A stretch of 64,000 bases of DNA from Acanthornis magna (Eukaryota > Chordata > Aves > Passeriformes > Acanthizidae). Shown piece after piece: positions 37,133 through 49,384 of this stretch. The position numbers and the translations under genes are program-made. Each line of letters starts with the position of its first letter. Positions within the stretch are counted from its first letter, which is position 1. The stretch spans positions 10,774,501 to 10,838,500 of the forward strand of contig JAWUZG010000056.1 in assembly GCA_036785705.1 (NCBI GenBank), read 5' to 3'. The notes beneath the pieces are model-generated. The model was given only the letters and a program-made list of their open reading frames with translations. It was not told the origin of the DNA and ran no database searches.

Positions 37133-37235
37133 TTGCTTATATGCTTATAACTAGTCATTAGTGCAAAGAAGAAAAAAAAGCAATTCAAAGCACTGAAATT
37201 AGAAACATCCCTATGGCAGTTTTTGTTGTCCAGAC
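37133..37235. repeat. Diverged direct repeat, copy 2
   Basis: Contains 'ttcaaagcactgaaatta' and 'tttttgttgtccagac', matching 36346-36430. Upstream similarity ('tgcttata') is weak, so the left boundary is uncertain. Confidence 0.5.
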
Positions 37236-40200
37236 TCTTATCTGCAGTGTTTTCATGCTTGTCACTAGAAGCAGCTTGTTGGTACTAGATGGAATCTTAT
37301 AGTGGCCTTACAATTCTTTTCAGCAGCAAGTTATTCTCATTTATTTCTGTGTTGTCCTAATCTTCAGGCTTTGCCTGAATAATATATTTGTATATTTTCT
37401 AAAAAAAAGGTACTGAGGTGCAGTTTTTACCTCAGCTGTCTGGGCAGACAAGGATCTGGAGTCAGAGCAGGCACTGGAGGCAATGTTGTATAGACAGGAA
37501 GGGTAAAGACAGGAGGCTTGGAGAGGGAAGTTGAAACCTGTAAATGAGATTCAAGGAGGGAATGAAACATGATCAGTGTCAGGAAAAGCAAATGATAATT
37601 CCAGCAGTCTTGCGGATACAATGGAGGACAAGGCAGGAACTTCAGGAAGGAAGAGGAGGCAGTGAGACAAAATGATTTTTCTCAATGTGGTGAAAAGCAA
37701 ATAATGCCTCGGTGCTTTTTTTTTTAGCAGTAGATATTCCAAAGCACTCTGATCCTTGAAAATTGATTTGCTCTGCTTGTTACACTGATTATTTCTAGAA
37801 ATTTGCTGAAGGTATGAACAGGAAAATGTTTTTCAGTGGCAGTCAGTCCTGCAAATAAGTGTTATGGCACCACAATGTAATTAATGCCAAATGTATCATC
37901 GTCTTAGTCTGAAAGGAATTTAGGATGGATGCCTGTTTTCTCAGTGAATAAAATACTGTTTCACCCTAATTAGACTCATTTTTTACTGAGGACAGTGGTT
38001 AAATTATATTAACTATACCACTCTCTTCAATATTATTGTAGGCCCTGGTGGGGACATTGCAGTCTGTACCTGTGACTGATCCTTTGTCTGATGTAAAACT
38101 TTACATGTGGGAGATATTTAATCTGGGGACAGGACTAAATCTAGTTCAAAGAGAAATCCTAGAAAAGTACATTGTGTAAGCATAAAGGCCTGAGAATGAA
38201 TTCTTTTGGTGTACTGATCCATTCCTATTGTGCCCAAATTACTAATGCAGACATAACGTATTTTGACAAACCGACAATTATTCAAATCTGGTTTTATATT
38301 TTATTCTGAGAAATACTCCAAACCTGTGCTTTAGTATGTCCTAGTAGAAAAGAAACAGCTACTTTTGTTTTTGCAATCTGGATTTGTTCTTTACCAGAAA
38401 GTCTCCCGTAGAAAGATTTCTGAATCCTCACCCAACCATAGATTCAGGGAAGGACATAAGCTATACCTAACCTGCCCTAAAAATCTTAACTGAAGTGTTT
38501 TGTAACCTTTCAGCTGGAAAGATTTACACTGCAAAGACACAATGGAACTGTGTCATCCTTGAGATTCCCATACACATCACTCATTCCCCTACTCATTATT
38601 TTTCCTCACATTTTATGCTGTAAAGGTGATTCATTTACACGGACAGAAGAGAACAAATACCACCAGGCAGAAATCAATCTGTCTGCACAGAAGCGATTTC
38701 TAATGCTGTTTACAATAGCACACACTTTTTCCTGAAATGTGTTCGAAGCTCAACGTTCATATGACAGAATTGTGTATTTGCTCATCTAATTTCTGTTGAA
38801 TATTTTGGATTTCAGAGAAAACAGGAGCTGCTTGAGAGCAAAGAATTGCTAAAATTATAAACATGCCACCATCTGAACTCTTGAAAATGACCATAAAAAC
38901 TGACACATCAGTAGTGGATTAGCATTAAAAACTCTGGTATACAACAGGAAGTGGGGCTTAAATCTGGGGAAAACAATAGGCAGTAAGAGCCTTTGTATCT
39001 GGGAAGGATTTCCTTGTTTTATATTTGCTTGTAAACATGGCATGAATTCTACTGAAACATGTGCGGCAGTTTTAGTGATTTACATGTCTGAGAACTTTCC
39101 CTGGTGACAAAAATAGCAGGAATTTTATTTTTAAAACTTAAATAAAATGATACCTAATCTGAGTGCAGGGAGCACAGAAGCATCTATTTCTACCCACTGC
39201 ATTTAGAGCTATTAAACTGCAATATTCCCAATCAAATGTGTAACAATGCTTCTGGTTTTCAAAGACAAATTTATCATACAGAGATGCCACACCAACCAGG
39301 TTTTATTCTGTCTTACTTCTAACAAAAATTAATTATTATTTTAAATCTTATTTCCAAATTTTCTGGGTGTGTAATCTGACAGAACAAAAACAGTGTCCTG
39401 AGCAAAGTTCAATTGTTAAATCTTAATTCCCTGTTTGACTGCTTGCCATATTTGTAAAAAGAAAATTGAGCTGATCTTTTAAATTTTTCAGAATTGATGT
39501 TTTGTTATGTAGTAGCACAAACACTTCTAGCCTTTTAAACCTGCTTTGTGTTTCTAAGCTAGTTTCAAGAAGAAAGTGATTTACTTATTAATGATTGAAG
39601 ACATTTAATAATGCAGGATTTCTCTGAGATTTTCTGTGTTGGATCCTATCACCTCATATAGCAAGATGTTATATAATATGAAGAAATAATACTTTGCAAC
39701 AAGTGCTTGAAGAGACTTAATAATCTGAATTTCAAGGTCAGTGATACTTTTTGTGCCAAGATGGCTATTGTTGCTCGGCACTGCTGCTGCAGGCCAGAAA
39801 ATGGGTTTAAAAAGACAGCAAGCTAAGAAACCAAAGTATTGCTTAATGACATACACATGGTGATTGAAGACATGGTGCTGCTGGGAAATTAATCCATTTC
39901 TTTAGTCCTCTCATAATTAGGTTTACAGCCTTTAGGGAAAAGCTATGGTTAGGAAGATAGAGAGCAAATGTTTCCAGAAGGAGAGGGGGAAAGCCAGCCT
40001 CAAACTCTTTCCAAAATACGGGCAAATGAAAAAATAGTCATTAATATGTCAGCTGAATTAATATCTAAATATAAATGCCAACCTGGCCTCTCTCTGCAGT
40101 CTAAATACTTACTTTACTGTACTTTTTCTGCAGATAAGAACTGGAGGCCATGGAGGCAGCTGCTAGACAGGCATTTTCATGCCACTATTTCCTAGTGAGT

Positions 40201-43200
40201 GTTAGTTTGCTTAACAGAACCATAAAGGTCCAAAAAAAGCCTATTTCCATGTTATGCTTTCACAGGGGAGTTAAAAAGCTCCGAAAAAAGTCACATCAAA
40301 TGCCAAAGTTATACACCTAAAGCTGAACACAAAAGGATGAGAGATGTCGTGGATCTGTTACACAGATTCCTCTTCCCACAGACCAGTTTCAAAGGATTTG
40401 TGCAAGCCAAGGAAAGACTGATTAGCTCAGGATGCAGAGCAGCATGATCTGCCTTGTTCCAGTAGACCAGGGTCAGCAGCCTTGCAGCCTTGCCAGACAG
40501 TATTTTCTTTTCCTAAATTAGAAGTTGTGTGTGCCAATAGTAGGTTTCCTGGTTAATTCTGAACTGTGAATTGAGGGAGAGCCAGGTGCCCTGGCCTCAT
40601 CCAGAGTCAGGATAGAGCTAATCAGTGAGTCCAGAGGATCTCACTGCCATGAAATTCAGCAGGAGCTGTGAGCCCCTGGTTGCCAAATAAGGGCTATTTT
40701 GGCCAGTCATTGGTGACAGTACCCTGGAAGGCAATTCTTCTATTGCAGCATCCAGGTATAAGAAGAAGTTATGGTTGTCAAAAATCTAGCAGATTTAATT
40801 AAAATGGAAAAACAAACCATCACTATGGGGATGTGCGATATGAAGACAGGAAAACATATGTCAAAGTTAAAAGTATTTTCTCACCTTGAGACCTTATTTC
40901 AATTATGGAAAAAAGCAGCAAATTAATTCTGACACTCCTCTACCATTGGATTGAAACATCAATAAAGTTTCTTTTTCAGTTCTTGATAACCTTTCAGTGC
41001 TCATGTGGCAGATGTTCCTCAGCCCAATCGCTGTCAGACACTCATTCATTTTGTACGTGCATAAAACGATGGCTGACAGCACTGGGGGTATGGAGTGAGT
41101 GTTCCATGTTTCATTGGTGCAGGCTGCTGCTAATATTAGAGCAGAATGAAAGCTCACTTCCTGGAGGCATCACCAAGCTTTATTTGCAAATTTTTTTCTG
41201 TTGCATCAGACATGTGGAATAAATTATCATAAACTGCTTGTGATTAAATGTAAAGTACCAGGAGGATTTGCAATAGTTAATCCCTTTATTTCTGGAGTCT
41301 GTGAAGAGCAAATTAAGCTGAAGACTGATACATAACTGGTTTTCATTAAACTAATGCTCTTATATTATAGTATTGTTTGATTTAATTATGGAGCATAATT
41401 TTAGAAATTATAAGCTTTAGAAATAAGGCAGTCATCAATGTGTACTAGTCTATAACTGATGTTATTCTGCATGAACCACAAGTTTATACTGTGATACTTT
41501 TAAAGTGACATTAGAGGTATTAAAACTTGCTCCAGCATTTCGTAATAGACTGGATCTTACTTTGTACCAATGTATTACATGGCTATAGCCAAAAGCAGAT
41601 TTTTCCCCTAAATTCTGCTGAAAGATAATCCTCTATTTCCATATGTTTTGATTTCAGCAAAGTTTTGGGAGACAGTTTTACTTTCTATTTAACTAAAATA
41701 GATGAGATTCTGACATCTGAAAGGATTTACCTCAGCAAATGTGAGTCTGTGTTAAAAAAACCCAAAACACCTCAAACAAAATGAAGTCAAATTTTGTTAG
41801 CATGCAAAAGGAATTAATCTCTGGTCTGGGAAAGTGTGTGAATAAAAAAGCAAGCAGAGAGCAGTAAATGCGCTTAGTTTCTCATTTGGTTCCTTCTCTC
41901 TTTCTCCTTTTCCCTTTGTGTATCTACCAAAAGATCAGTCCCCACCAATGTTTGCAATGCAAATGCAGCCATGTCTGGAGCTCTGGACAAGAAGGGCTAA
42001 GAAGAAGGTGTTCTCCTCCTTCAGTGGCAGAAAGGGAGCTTTGGATTGCTGGTGAGTCCTCTGGGTCCAGAAAGCCGTACGATCCTGGTGGCTGAGCATG
42101 TTCTTTCCCCACAGTCCCTGCAAAGATGCTGAGTTAAGTGGATTATCTGCGTGGCTCCAAGTGTTGAGGTAAACCTCTAAGCCTGTGGTTTCATGAGGCA
42201 AGGTGAGCTGATCTAGTAGTTAACCACTACTGAAAGGATAATCTTGTTTGCTCCCAGCTAACGCACCCAGCACTTTCTGTGTGTTATCCAGCCTTTCACA
42301 GAGTCCTCTGTGAGCCAATTTAACCTGTTCACCCAGCAAGAAAAGGGCAGGATTTTCTTGAGTTAATAATCTGAATTGATTCATGAAAATGGGTGATTAG
42401 TGTCATGGTTTGGGCAAGTAGCAAGGGTGGGACCACAGCAAAGAAGGGAGGAATGGCATAAAAGAGAATGCAAATAGAATCTTACCCCTTTTTTATTTGT
42501 TTGTTTTGCTCAGATTCTTGTAAAACTGCAGCATGAGATACAGCCCTGATTTACATGGGGAGGTAAATGGAATGTTTGTTCAGATAACTGGAAAATACTT
42601 CATTGTTAAAGGCAAAGCAATAGGTAGTGGAAGAGCATGGAGAGATGCTTTGGGTTGGTATGTGCGCTTCTTGTTTGCCGTATTTATAGCAAATATTTTT
42701 TTTAAATAGGTGCCAAGTTAATTAGGCAAGGTCTTCAACTAAATGGCATTTTTGTGTGTGTCACATAATACCTTTGAAACACTGACTTCTGCACTGAAGA
42801 ATCAGAAGACTGGGATAGAAAAAGGGGACACTATGTGCACACATCCTTCTTAACAAGGAAGAGCACTGCCATTGCAAGGAATCTCTGAATTAGGGTCTGA
42901 TTTACTTGTGCATGTCTTCTTTTTCCATCTGGAAATTTGTTTGTTGGAGGAATTTGAGCCTTCTCTACATTTGTCCGGGATTTATGGATGTTAAGTAGCT
43001 TAGGCAGAGACACTGTGCAGTTTGGAGATTCCAGATATGTTCATGTTACATTTTCAGAACAGAGTGCATTTACAGTAAGTCCGATGTTTTTTGGGCGGTA
43101 TCACAGAAGCCTGCTGTGGGGCTAATATGAGTATTCTCAATAATTCCAACATGAACCAGAAGCACTGAAGTATTTTATGATAAGCATGTAGTTTTCACTG

Positions 43201-46200
43201 TCCATGAAATTATCCAAAGTATGACAGCCAAACCCTGCTGTAGGGAATTGTGGGACTGTACCATGCAGGAATAGAAAAGAATGGAAACAAATGTGTAATA
43301 TCAGTATGTGCAGTGACCCTGGCCAAACACAAAACATGCCACCTTTTGTAAATAGAACTTGCCAGGGGTATACTGAAGGCATGAATTCACAGAATGCAAC
43401 TTTTTCTGGAGGGTAGGAATCCTTTTCTGATTTTCTACAAATTTTGCCCAATTGGATTCCCCCTCTGTTCAGCAGGTGCGCCACATTCTCAAGTACTGAC
43501 ATGCAGTTCAGTGAGTTTCAACCCTGGGGAGTAATATTGCTTAAAGTTCTGGCTGCAGAGTTTCTGTTCCAAGGCACTTCAAACATCCTTCCCCCCAGGA
43601 CCCACCCTGAGTTACTGTTGAAGGTGGTACACAATCAGTAGCAGTCTCCTTCAGTCAGCTGGGTGTGCTAATAAGCTAAAGACAACAGGCAAAGGAAATA
43701 CTATTCAGAGGTCTTGAGGTCCCAAGGGCTATGACTCAGATTTGGGACAGGGTGCGAGGAATTGCTTTATTTGGTATCTGTTGCCTTCTCCAGTGCCGTG
43801 TCATTGTTAAAAGTGAAAGACTCATGTACCCAACTCTTTTCTCCTTGTTTATAAGGGTGAGGTATGTGGATCATACTCCTGTTAAACAAATAGAGTCATA
43901 CGAGGTTTTCCATGTTCTAGATGTAACTTGGCAAAGGCTGAGGAATCCAGAGTTAAGACTGCTGTTGCAGACATAATTAACTCCAGCACCATTACGTATA
44001 ATGAAGCTATGCAGCTCCATGTGGGCCATCCAGTGCCTACCCAGCTCCACGTAACAGGCTCAGGATACTTGCTCAAGTGTTCTGATTTAGCATGGGACTA
44101 TATAAATACCTCACAACATCTGAAAAATTTCTAAGAATGTGGTGTTTACAAGATAAGAAAGTACAAGTGGGTGCCCTAACTGCAACTGTAGCAGCAATTA
44201 CCAATGTAATGTGGCATGAGAGGAATAATCAGAGTAAAATGATAATTATAATCCTCTGACCTGGCATTGATTTACAGAAGTGTTGTGGCTGTAGTTTCTG
44301 AATGCTTGGCAGAGGATTCTGAGCATCCTAAAACCATTCCTTCAATCAGATACCACACGCTTTAAAATTTAGGTTATTTTAAAAACTTCTTAATTTGATT
44401 CAGCCTTGGGTTAATTTTATAATGAAGGAGACAAGAGCTCATTAACAAAAAACTGATGCTTTTATACTCTGTGGTTTTGCAGCTAGTGGCTGTTATGTGA
44501 GGTAAGTCATTTACATGAATGCACTAATATCCACCCTTGAGCTTGTAACCCACAGCAAGTTTTGGTACTAAATAAATTTCAGCTTTCCTCTGGCTGCAGT
44601 CAGGACTGAGGTTTGCTCTTGTCAGCAACCACATGTGTTGCTGTACTGCTGGCAGTTGTGAGGACTTACTGAACAAACTCAAGGCAGGAACTTTGCATTC
44701 AGTTTCTTATACTGCTCTCATGCCCTGATGATCAAAATGGAATACTGGCAATGCTGCATTTAAACCAAGTCTGACAGGAAGGAATAACTGGGACAAGCAC
44801 TGATTTCAACTTGACCGTGAATCTTTCTGAAGTATACAAGTAAGAAAAGGTAAATATTGAATATGAGGGACATCCTGATCCTTTTATCTGAGCTCACTAT
44901 TTAGTAGGGAGGGGGAGAAGTTACTTTTACGTTTTATGAATGCCTAAGGATCTGAACATGCTGTGTCAAGCAGGATACAGAGCAGACTGCAGCTCTGTTC
45001 TGTGTCTGTTAAGGAAATGAGCCCCACCTCTGCTAAAATGGGCAAAACATCCTTGGTAAACAGAGCATTGGGCAGAGCTTGCACAATTAGCAATTACTCC
45101 GTAAAACCCAGCCTGGCCACTGCCCAACTTCAACTGAACTTTTATCCTCCTACAACATTTTGTTTAGAATCTATTTTTGTTTTTAAACAATAATACTCTC
45201 TAGCAACACCCATCCTAGAGGACATCAACTGCTCTGACAGTCATCTCAAGTCCTGCTTAAATTGGGAACAGCAGATGCCATCTCTTCTAACAGAAATTAT
45301 GAAAAGTCAGTGACCAGTACTTCATGTCCTATACATCTTCATTAATGAAAAGGAAACAAATTACTTCCACAATGCTGTGTTGTTACACTCAGTCCTGCAC
45401 AAAGGCTTCTTTAGAGTCCTTGTGACAGCGTGTTCTTCATGACAGAAAGTGAATATGTTGGAAAGCTGTCAGTCAGGGAACCGACTGAAGCCCTGAAATC
45501 ATCTCTGCCCTCAGTTTGGACTCAAACCGTGTGCCAGAAACAAAGAGTATTTTACTGATTCTGGTTTATGCAAGCAAGATTATGCCTTAGTTTCCTTTTA
45601 ACAATCAATCTCATTGTGTAATCTGACAAAAAATCTGAATCTTTAGTGCTCTGCTACTTCCAATAATATCTTAGAGCAGCTCCTGGAAAGTGTTGGCAAT
45701 ATAACCACTGCTCTGTGACAATTTCTGAGATCAAAGTAGATGTGTACTTGCCCAGAATTACTTGAAACAGTATTAACCACTAATGTTTTCCCAAATCAAG
45801 TATCTCCTTCCTTTCCTACCAGCATATTCAGCTCTTCACAGCCCACAGCTTAACAGCACTATTAACTGGCTGGTTACACTGTAAGCATAGTTATATTTCA
45901 GCCATAGTCTCCTCTTTTTGAAAATAGAATTGAAAGCAGCACATGTGAAGAGGAAGTGATGTAGAGAAAACAGGAGGATAGAATTTACTTTTGTTTCATA
46001 ATCCAATTACTTTGGATACACGGAATCAATGGGGCTATTCCAGCTCTGAGAATAAGGCCTGCTCATGTGACTACGTGCTTGGAATCCCAAGCTCTGCCAA
46101 TTCATGCTGGCATAACTAAAGAGACTCCTGCTTCCAGCCTGTTCTCCTAGATGCTGTCACGCCAGTGGGAGGGGTAGAGCTGAGCAGTGTTCCTGCCCTG

Positions 46201-48098
46201 AGACACCGCAGTCTGGGGTAGCAGAACAAGCAGCCATGAAGTTCAGGTGTTCCTGTCCTGTGAGCAGCAGTGGCTGAAGGCTCCAATTCACAGTCCTTCA
46301 TGGATTTTTACTTCAGCAGCTGAAAACTTCACTATGCTGCTAGCACTCATAACTCCAGCAAAAATTGTAATCGGAGTCTCCAAACTAATCACAGGGGGTT
46401 AAACCCCACTCTTCAGAGCTGTCACCAGTATGGATCTGTCAAAATCATTGCTAGCATCCAAGGTCAGTGAAGTCAACTAGCCAATGTGTATTTAGATGCA
46501 TGTACACACATGCTTTTAAATACACTTCTGCCTGTTAACTACGATCTCCTGGTGAGCGTTTGATTCCTCTATGGTTCTAAAATGAAGCCGTTTTTGTCAG
46601 CAGTTTGTCAAATCATATACTGAGAGTTTTTCCCACCAAGAGGAGTAGTAGCAGAGCAGCACTGTGGGAAAAGTGATTTATTGCACACATGTTACAAGGG
46701 AAGTTACTCTGAAGAATATTTATATTTGTGATTTAAATGAGATCATCTGGGGATTTTTCTCAAGAAAGGACTAATAAGAAAATTTTAAATGGATGAAATT
46801 CTGTGTTGATGTGAGCTGTGACCATGATTTTTTGTGGGAATGTGTGAAAAAAAATCTTGCTCTGATTTTGAAAAATAATGCCAGAGTTATTTTGGGAGTA
46901 TAGACTCCAAATTCCTACCCTTTGGGTGTAAAGCAGGCAAATGTCTGGATTTTCGGAATAAAAAATGATGCCAGTAGATAAATGTTTGGAATTATTTTGA
47001 CTGCAGCCAGCAAATATATCTCATCACTATGGCTGCAAAAACAAACACCCACCAAAGAACTGTATCCGACAGGGAAAATAATTAAGGGAAATGGAACAAT
47101 TTGCAGCTTGTATTAAATTCTTCGCATTCCCTCACACAAATCAGTAGTTAGAGGGGTGAACTCTGACCTTGGTGTGGATATTCTGTTTGAGTTCTTGCCA
47201 TTCTGACAGTAGCAAATAGGGCAAACATTACTTAAAAATAGAAAGAAACTTGAGATATATCTTCCTACTCAGAACCATTTTCCCATCCCACATTTTTGAT
47301 GATCGATGTGAATTCAAGAGTATAGTTTTGCTTTTGAGTCCAAATTGAAAATAATTTGGTTTTTTTACTTCTGGTTTGGATGTAGTTAAGACAACAGAAC
47401 TTCCCAGAAGTGCCTTACTGTTAGGAGTTCTGCCAGTTCAGTTTCAATGGGACCAATCCATAGTTAAGTAAGCAATGCAGTTCTGTACCCCTAATAAAAA
47501 TAATTTCCTATAAAATAGATTTATATATTTTAAACCCCAAATATTTTAATTTAAAGAAACAACATTAAGAGGAATAAAATAAAGGATTGTATTTCCACGG
47601 TTAGATAGCCATAAAAGGAATATAAAAGTCATCAGAGGTTTTGGTACTTGGGGCACAGCTCCCATTGGAATGACTGGTGCCCTTCCTTGCTGATGTGTTG
47701 TGCAGCTGCTAAACCATCTAGAACCAGGCTGAACATGAAATTTATGTTGTGTTTTTATGAGCAAGATTGGTTGTAAATAGTCGTGAAGCATTGTCTCTTC
47801 CAGGTCCTAAGGTGACACTTCTTGTTAGGGCAGTCTTGGAGAGAGGAGGAGCCAGAGGAAGACATACTGCAGCCATCCCAAAATAAGGGGCCAGTTCTCA
47901 TGAATCCAAGCCCTAAGATGTAGATGATACCCCTTGCCCTAAAAAATGGCAAAACAAATAAACCCTCCCCAAAAACCATCTCTGTGGATAAGAACCTTAG
48001 TCTCACAATGTCCTATCTATAGTTTTCTGCTAAGATTGCGCTTGGAGAATCATTGCTCGCTTTGCCATGAGTGATTCTATCAAGACAAGCTATGCTGG
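37236..48098. other. Intergenic, no gene recognised
   Basis: Short frames on both strands, the longest a minus frame of 121 codons at 43137-43502 with no family resemblance. I see no annotated-type repeat that I can name. Confidence 0.55.
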
Positions 48099-48146
48099 TT
48101 AGGGTTTGGGTTAGGCTTAGGGTTAGGTTTAGGGTTAGTGTTAGGG
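48099..48146 (+). repeat. Short interstitial telomere-like array (8 hexamers)
   Basis: Exactly eight in-phase hexamers: four perfect TTAGGG (first, fourth, sixth, eighth), and TTTGGG, TTAGGC, TTAGGT and TTAGTG, each one substitution away. It sits in ordinary unique-looking DNA. Confidence 0.93.
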
Positions 48147-49345
48147 TCTAGAGAGTCAAATATCCTACAGCTCCAAGAAGAGTGAGGCTAGAAAAGGCAT
48201 GCCAAGGTGATTCCAGCAGGACCCAAACACTGCTGCTCCTACAGCTTTCTGACCTGGACCAGCCATGGTATTGGTTTTGGGTTTTGTTCTGCCTTACCTC
48301 TTCTTATGTATTTTGCACCTGAAAATATACTAAAATATACTGAAATTAAGAACTTTCATTTAGTTTATGTAATTTGCCTATAAATTTTAGAAAAATAAGT
48401 CATAAATCCATTTACCTCCCCTCCCAGACAGCAGTAGGGGTGACATCATATGAAGGGAATGAACGCAATGCTGAAAGTGTCCTGCTGGTTTGTATTAGCC
48501 TCCCTGATCAGGCACATCCTGTGTAGCACCAGTTAAGCTTTACCAGTTTGAAAATAGACAGATAGTCTGTGTGAACAAAGAGTGAACCGAGTTCACTGTG
48601 TAGAGAAGCTTCCCTGAACGCAGAAAATAGAGAGCAAAGCTGTTGGGGACTTTTCAAAGGTGAATGCACAGCCAGTCCTCTTCAGACACAGTACACTTTC
48701 TGTACAAATTTAACACCTCCTCCTCCTTCAAAATAGTAACACAGGAATGAGCAGGATGAGAGACAAAAGAGGTTAAAATTATCATAATCTTTCTAAGTGA
48801 GAGCCTTCATCCTGACAAATGTCTACATGCTTCCTAAAACAGAGGGAGAAACTAACCTGGAAATTAAGGAGAAAGCGGGTCTGTAGTGAAGGAGGAGAAA
48901 ATTAAATTCTCTTGTGTGTTTAGAACAAATAGGGTACCATGTTCAGGCCTGATAGCAGAGACTGCTCACAAAGTTTCGTTTTGTGGGACTTTAATGAGCG
49001 TTTTCTGCAGTTACTGCTACACACGTAAACAACAAACCCACCTATATCTCATTAATAGTTGGGAGGGTTTCATTTTGTGAGAATGGATTTGAAAACCTCC
49101 GTGCTGAGAAGGGAGGGTAGGGTGGCATTTCCTCCCTCAATACAAATTCGGACTCTGATACTGTTAATAACAGCTGTATGTGTAACTGTGCAGCTACCAG
49201 AGATGAAATGAAAGGCAACTTAAATATATTTTCCTTCCTGAGTCCAACACCTATACAATCCCTTTTGTGTATCCATTCTGTGTGTGTCTGTGATATACAT
49301 GTAGCTAACTTTCAAATGCTGTACACAGCCAAAAGAAATTTCTAT

Positions 49346-49384
49346 TGTCCCTTATAGAATCACTTACTGATTCTATAAGGGACA
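49346..49384. repeat. Perfect 17-bp hairpin with 5-nt loop
   Basis: The left arm 49346-49362 (TGTCCCTTATAGAATCA) is fully complementary to 49368-49384, loop CTTAC. Just downstream are short repeats of 'atgaatcc' and 'actgaatcc'. Confidence 0.9.

Noticed and set aside
42401..42490. 'gtgtcatggtttgggcaagt' resembling the start of an avian endogenous retrovirus LTR
   Set aside because: Only about 15 bases look similar; no matching LTR body, end or target duplication was seen.
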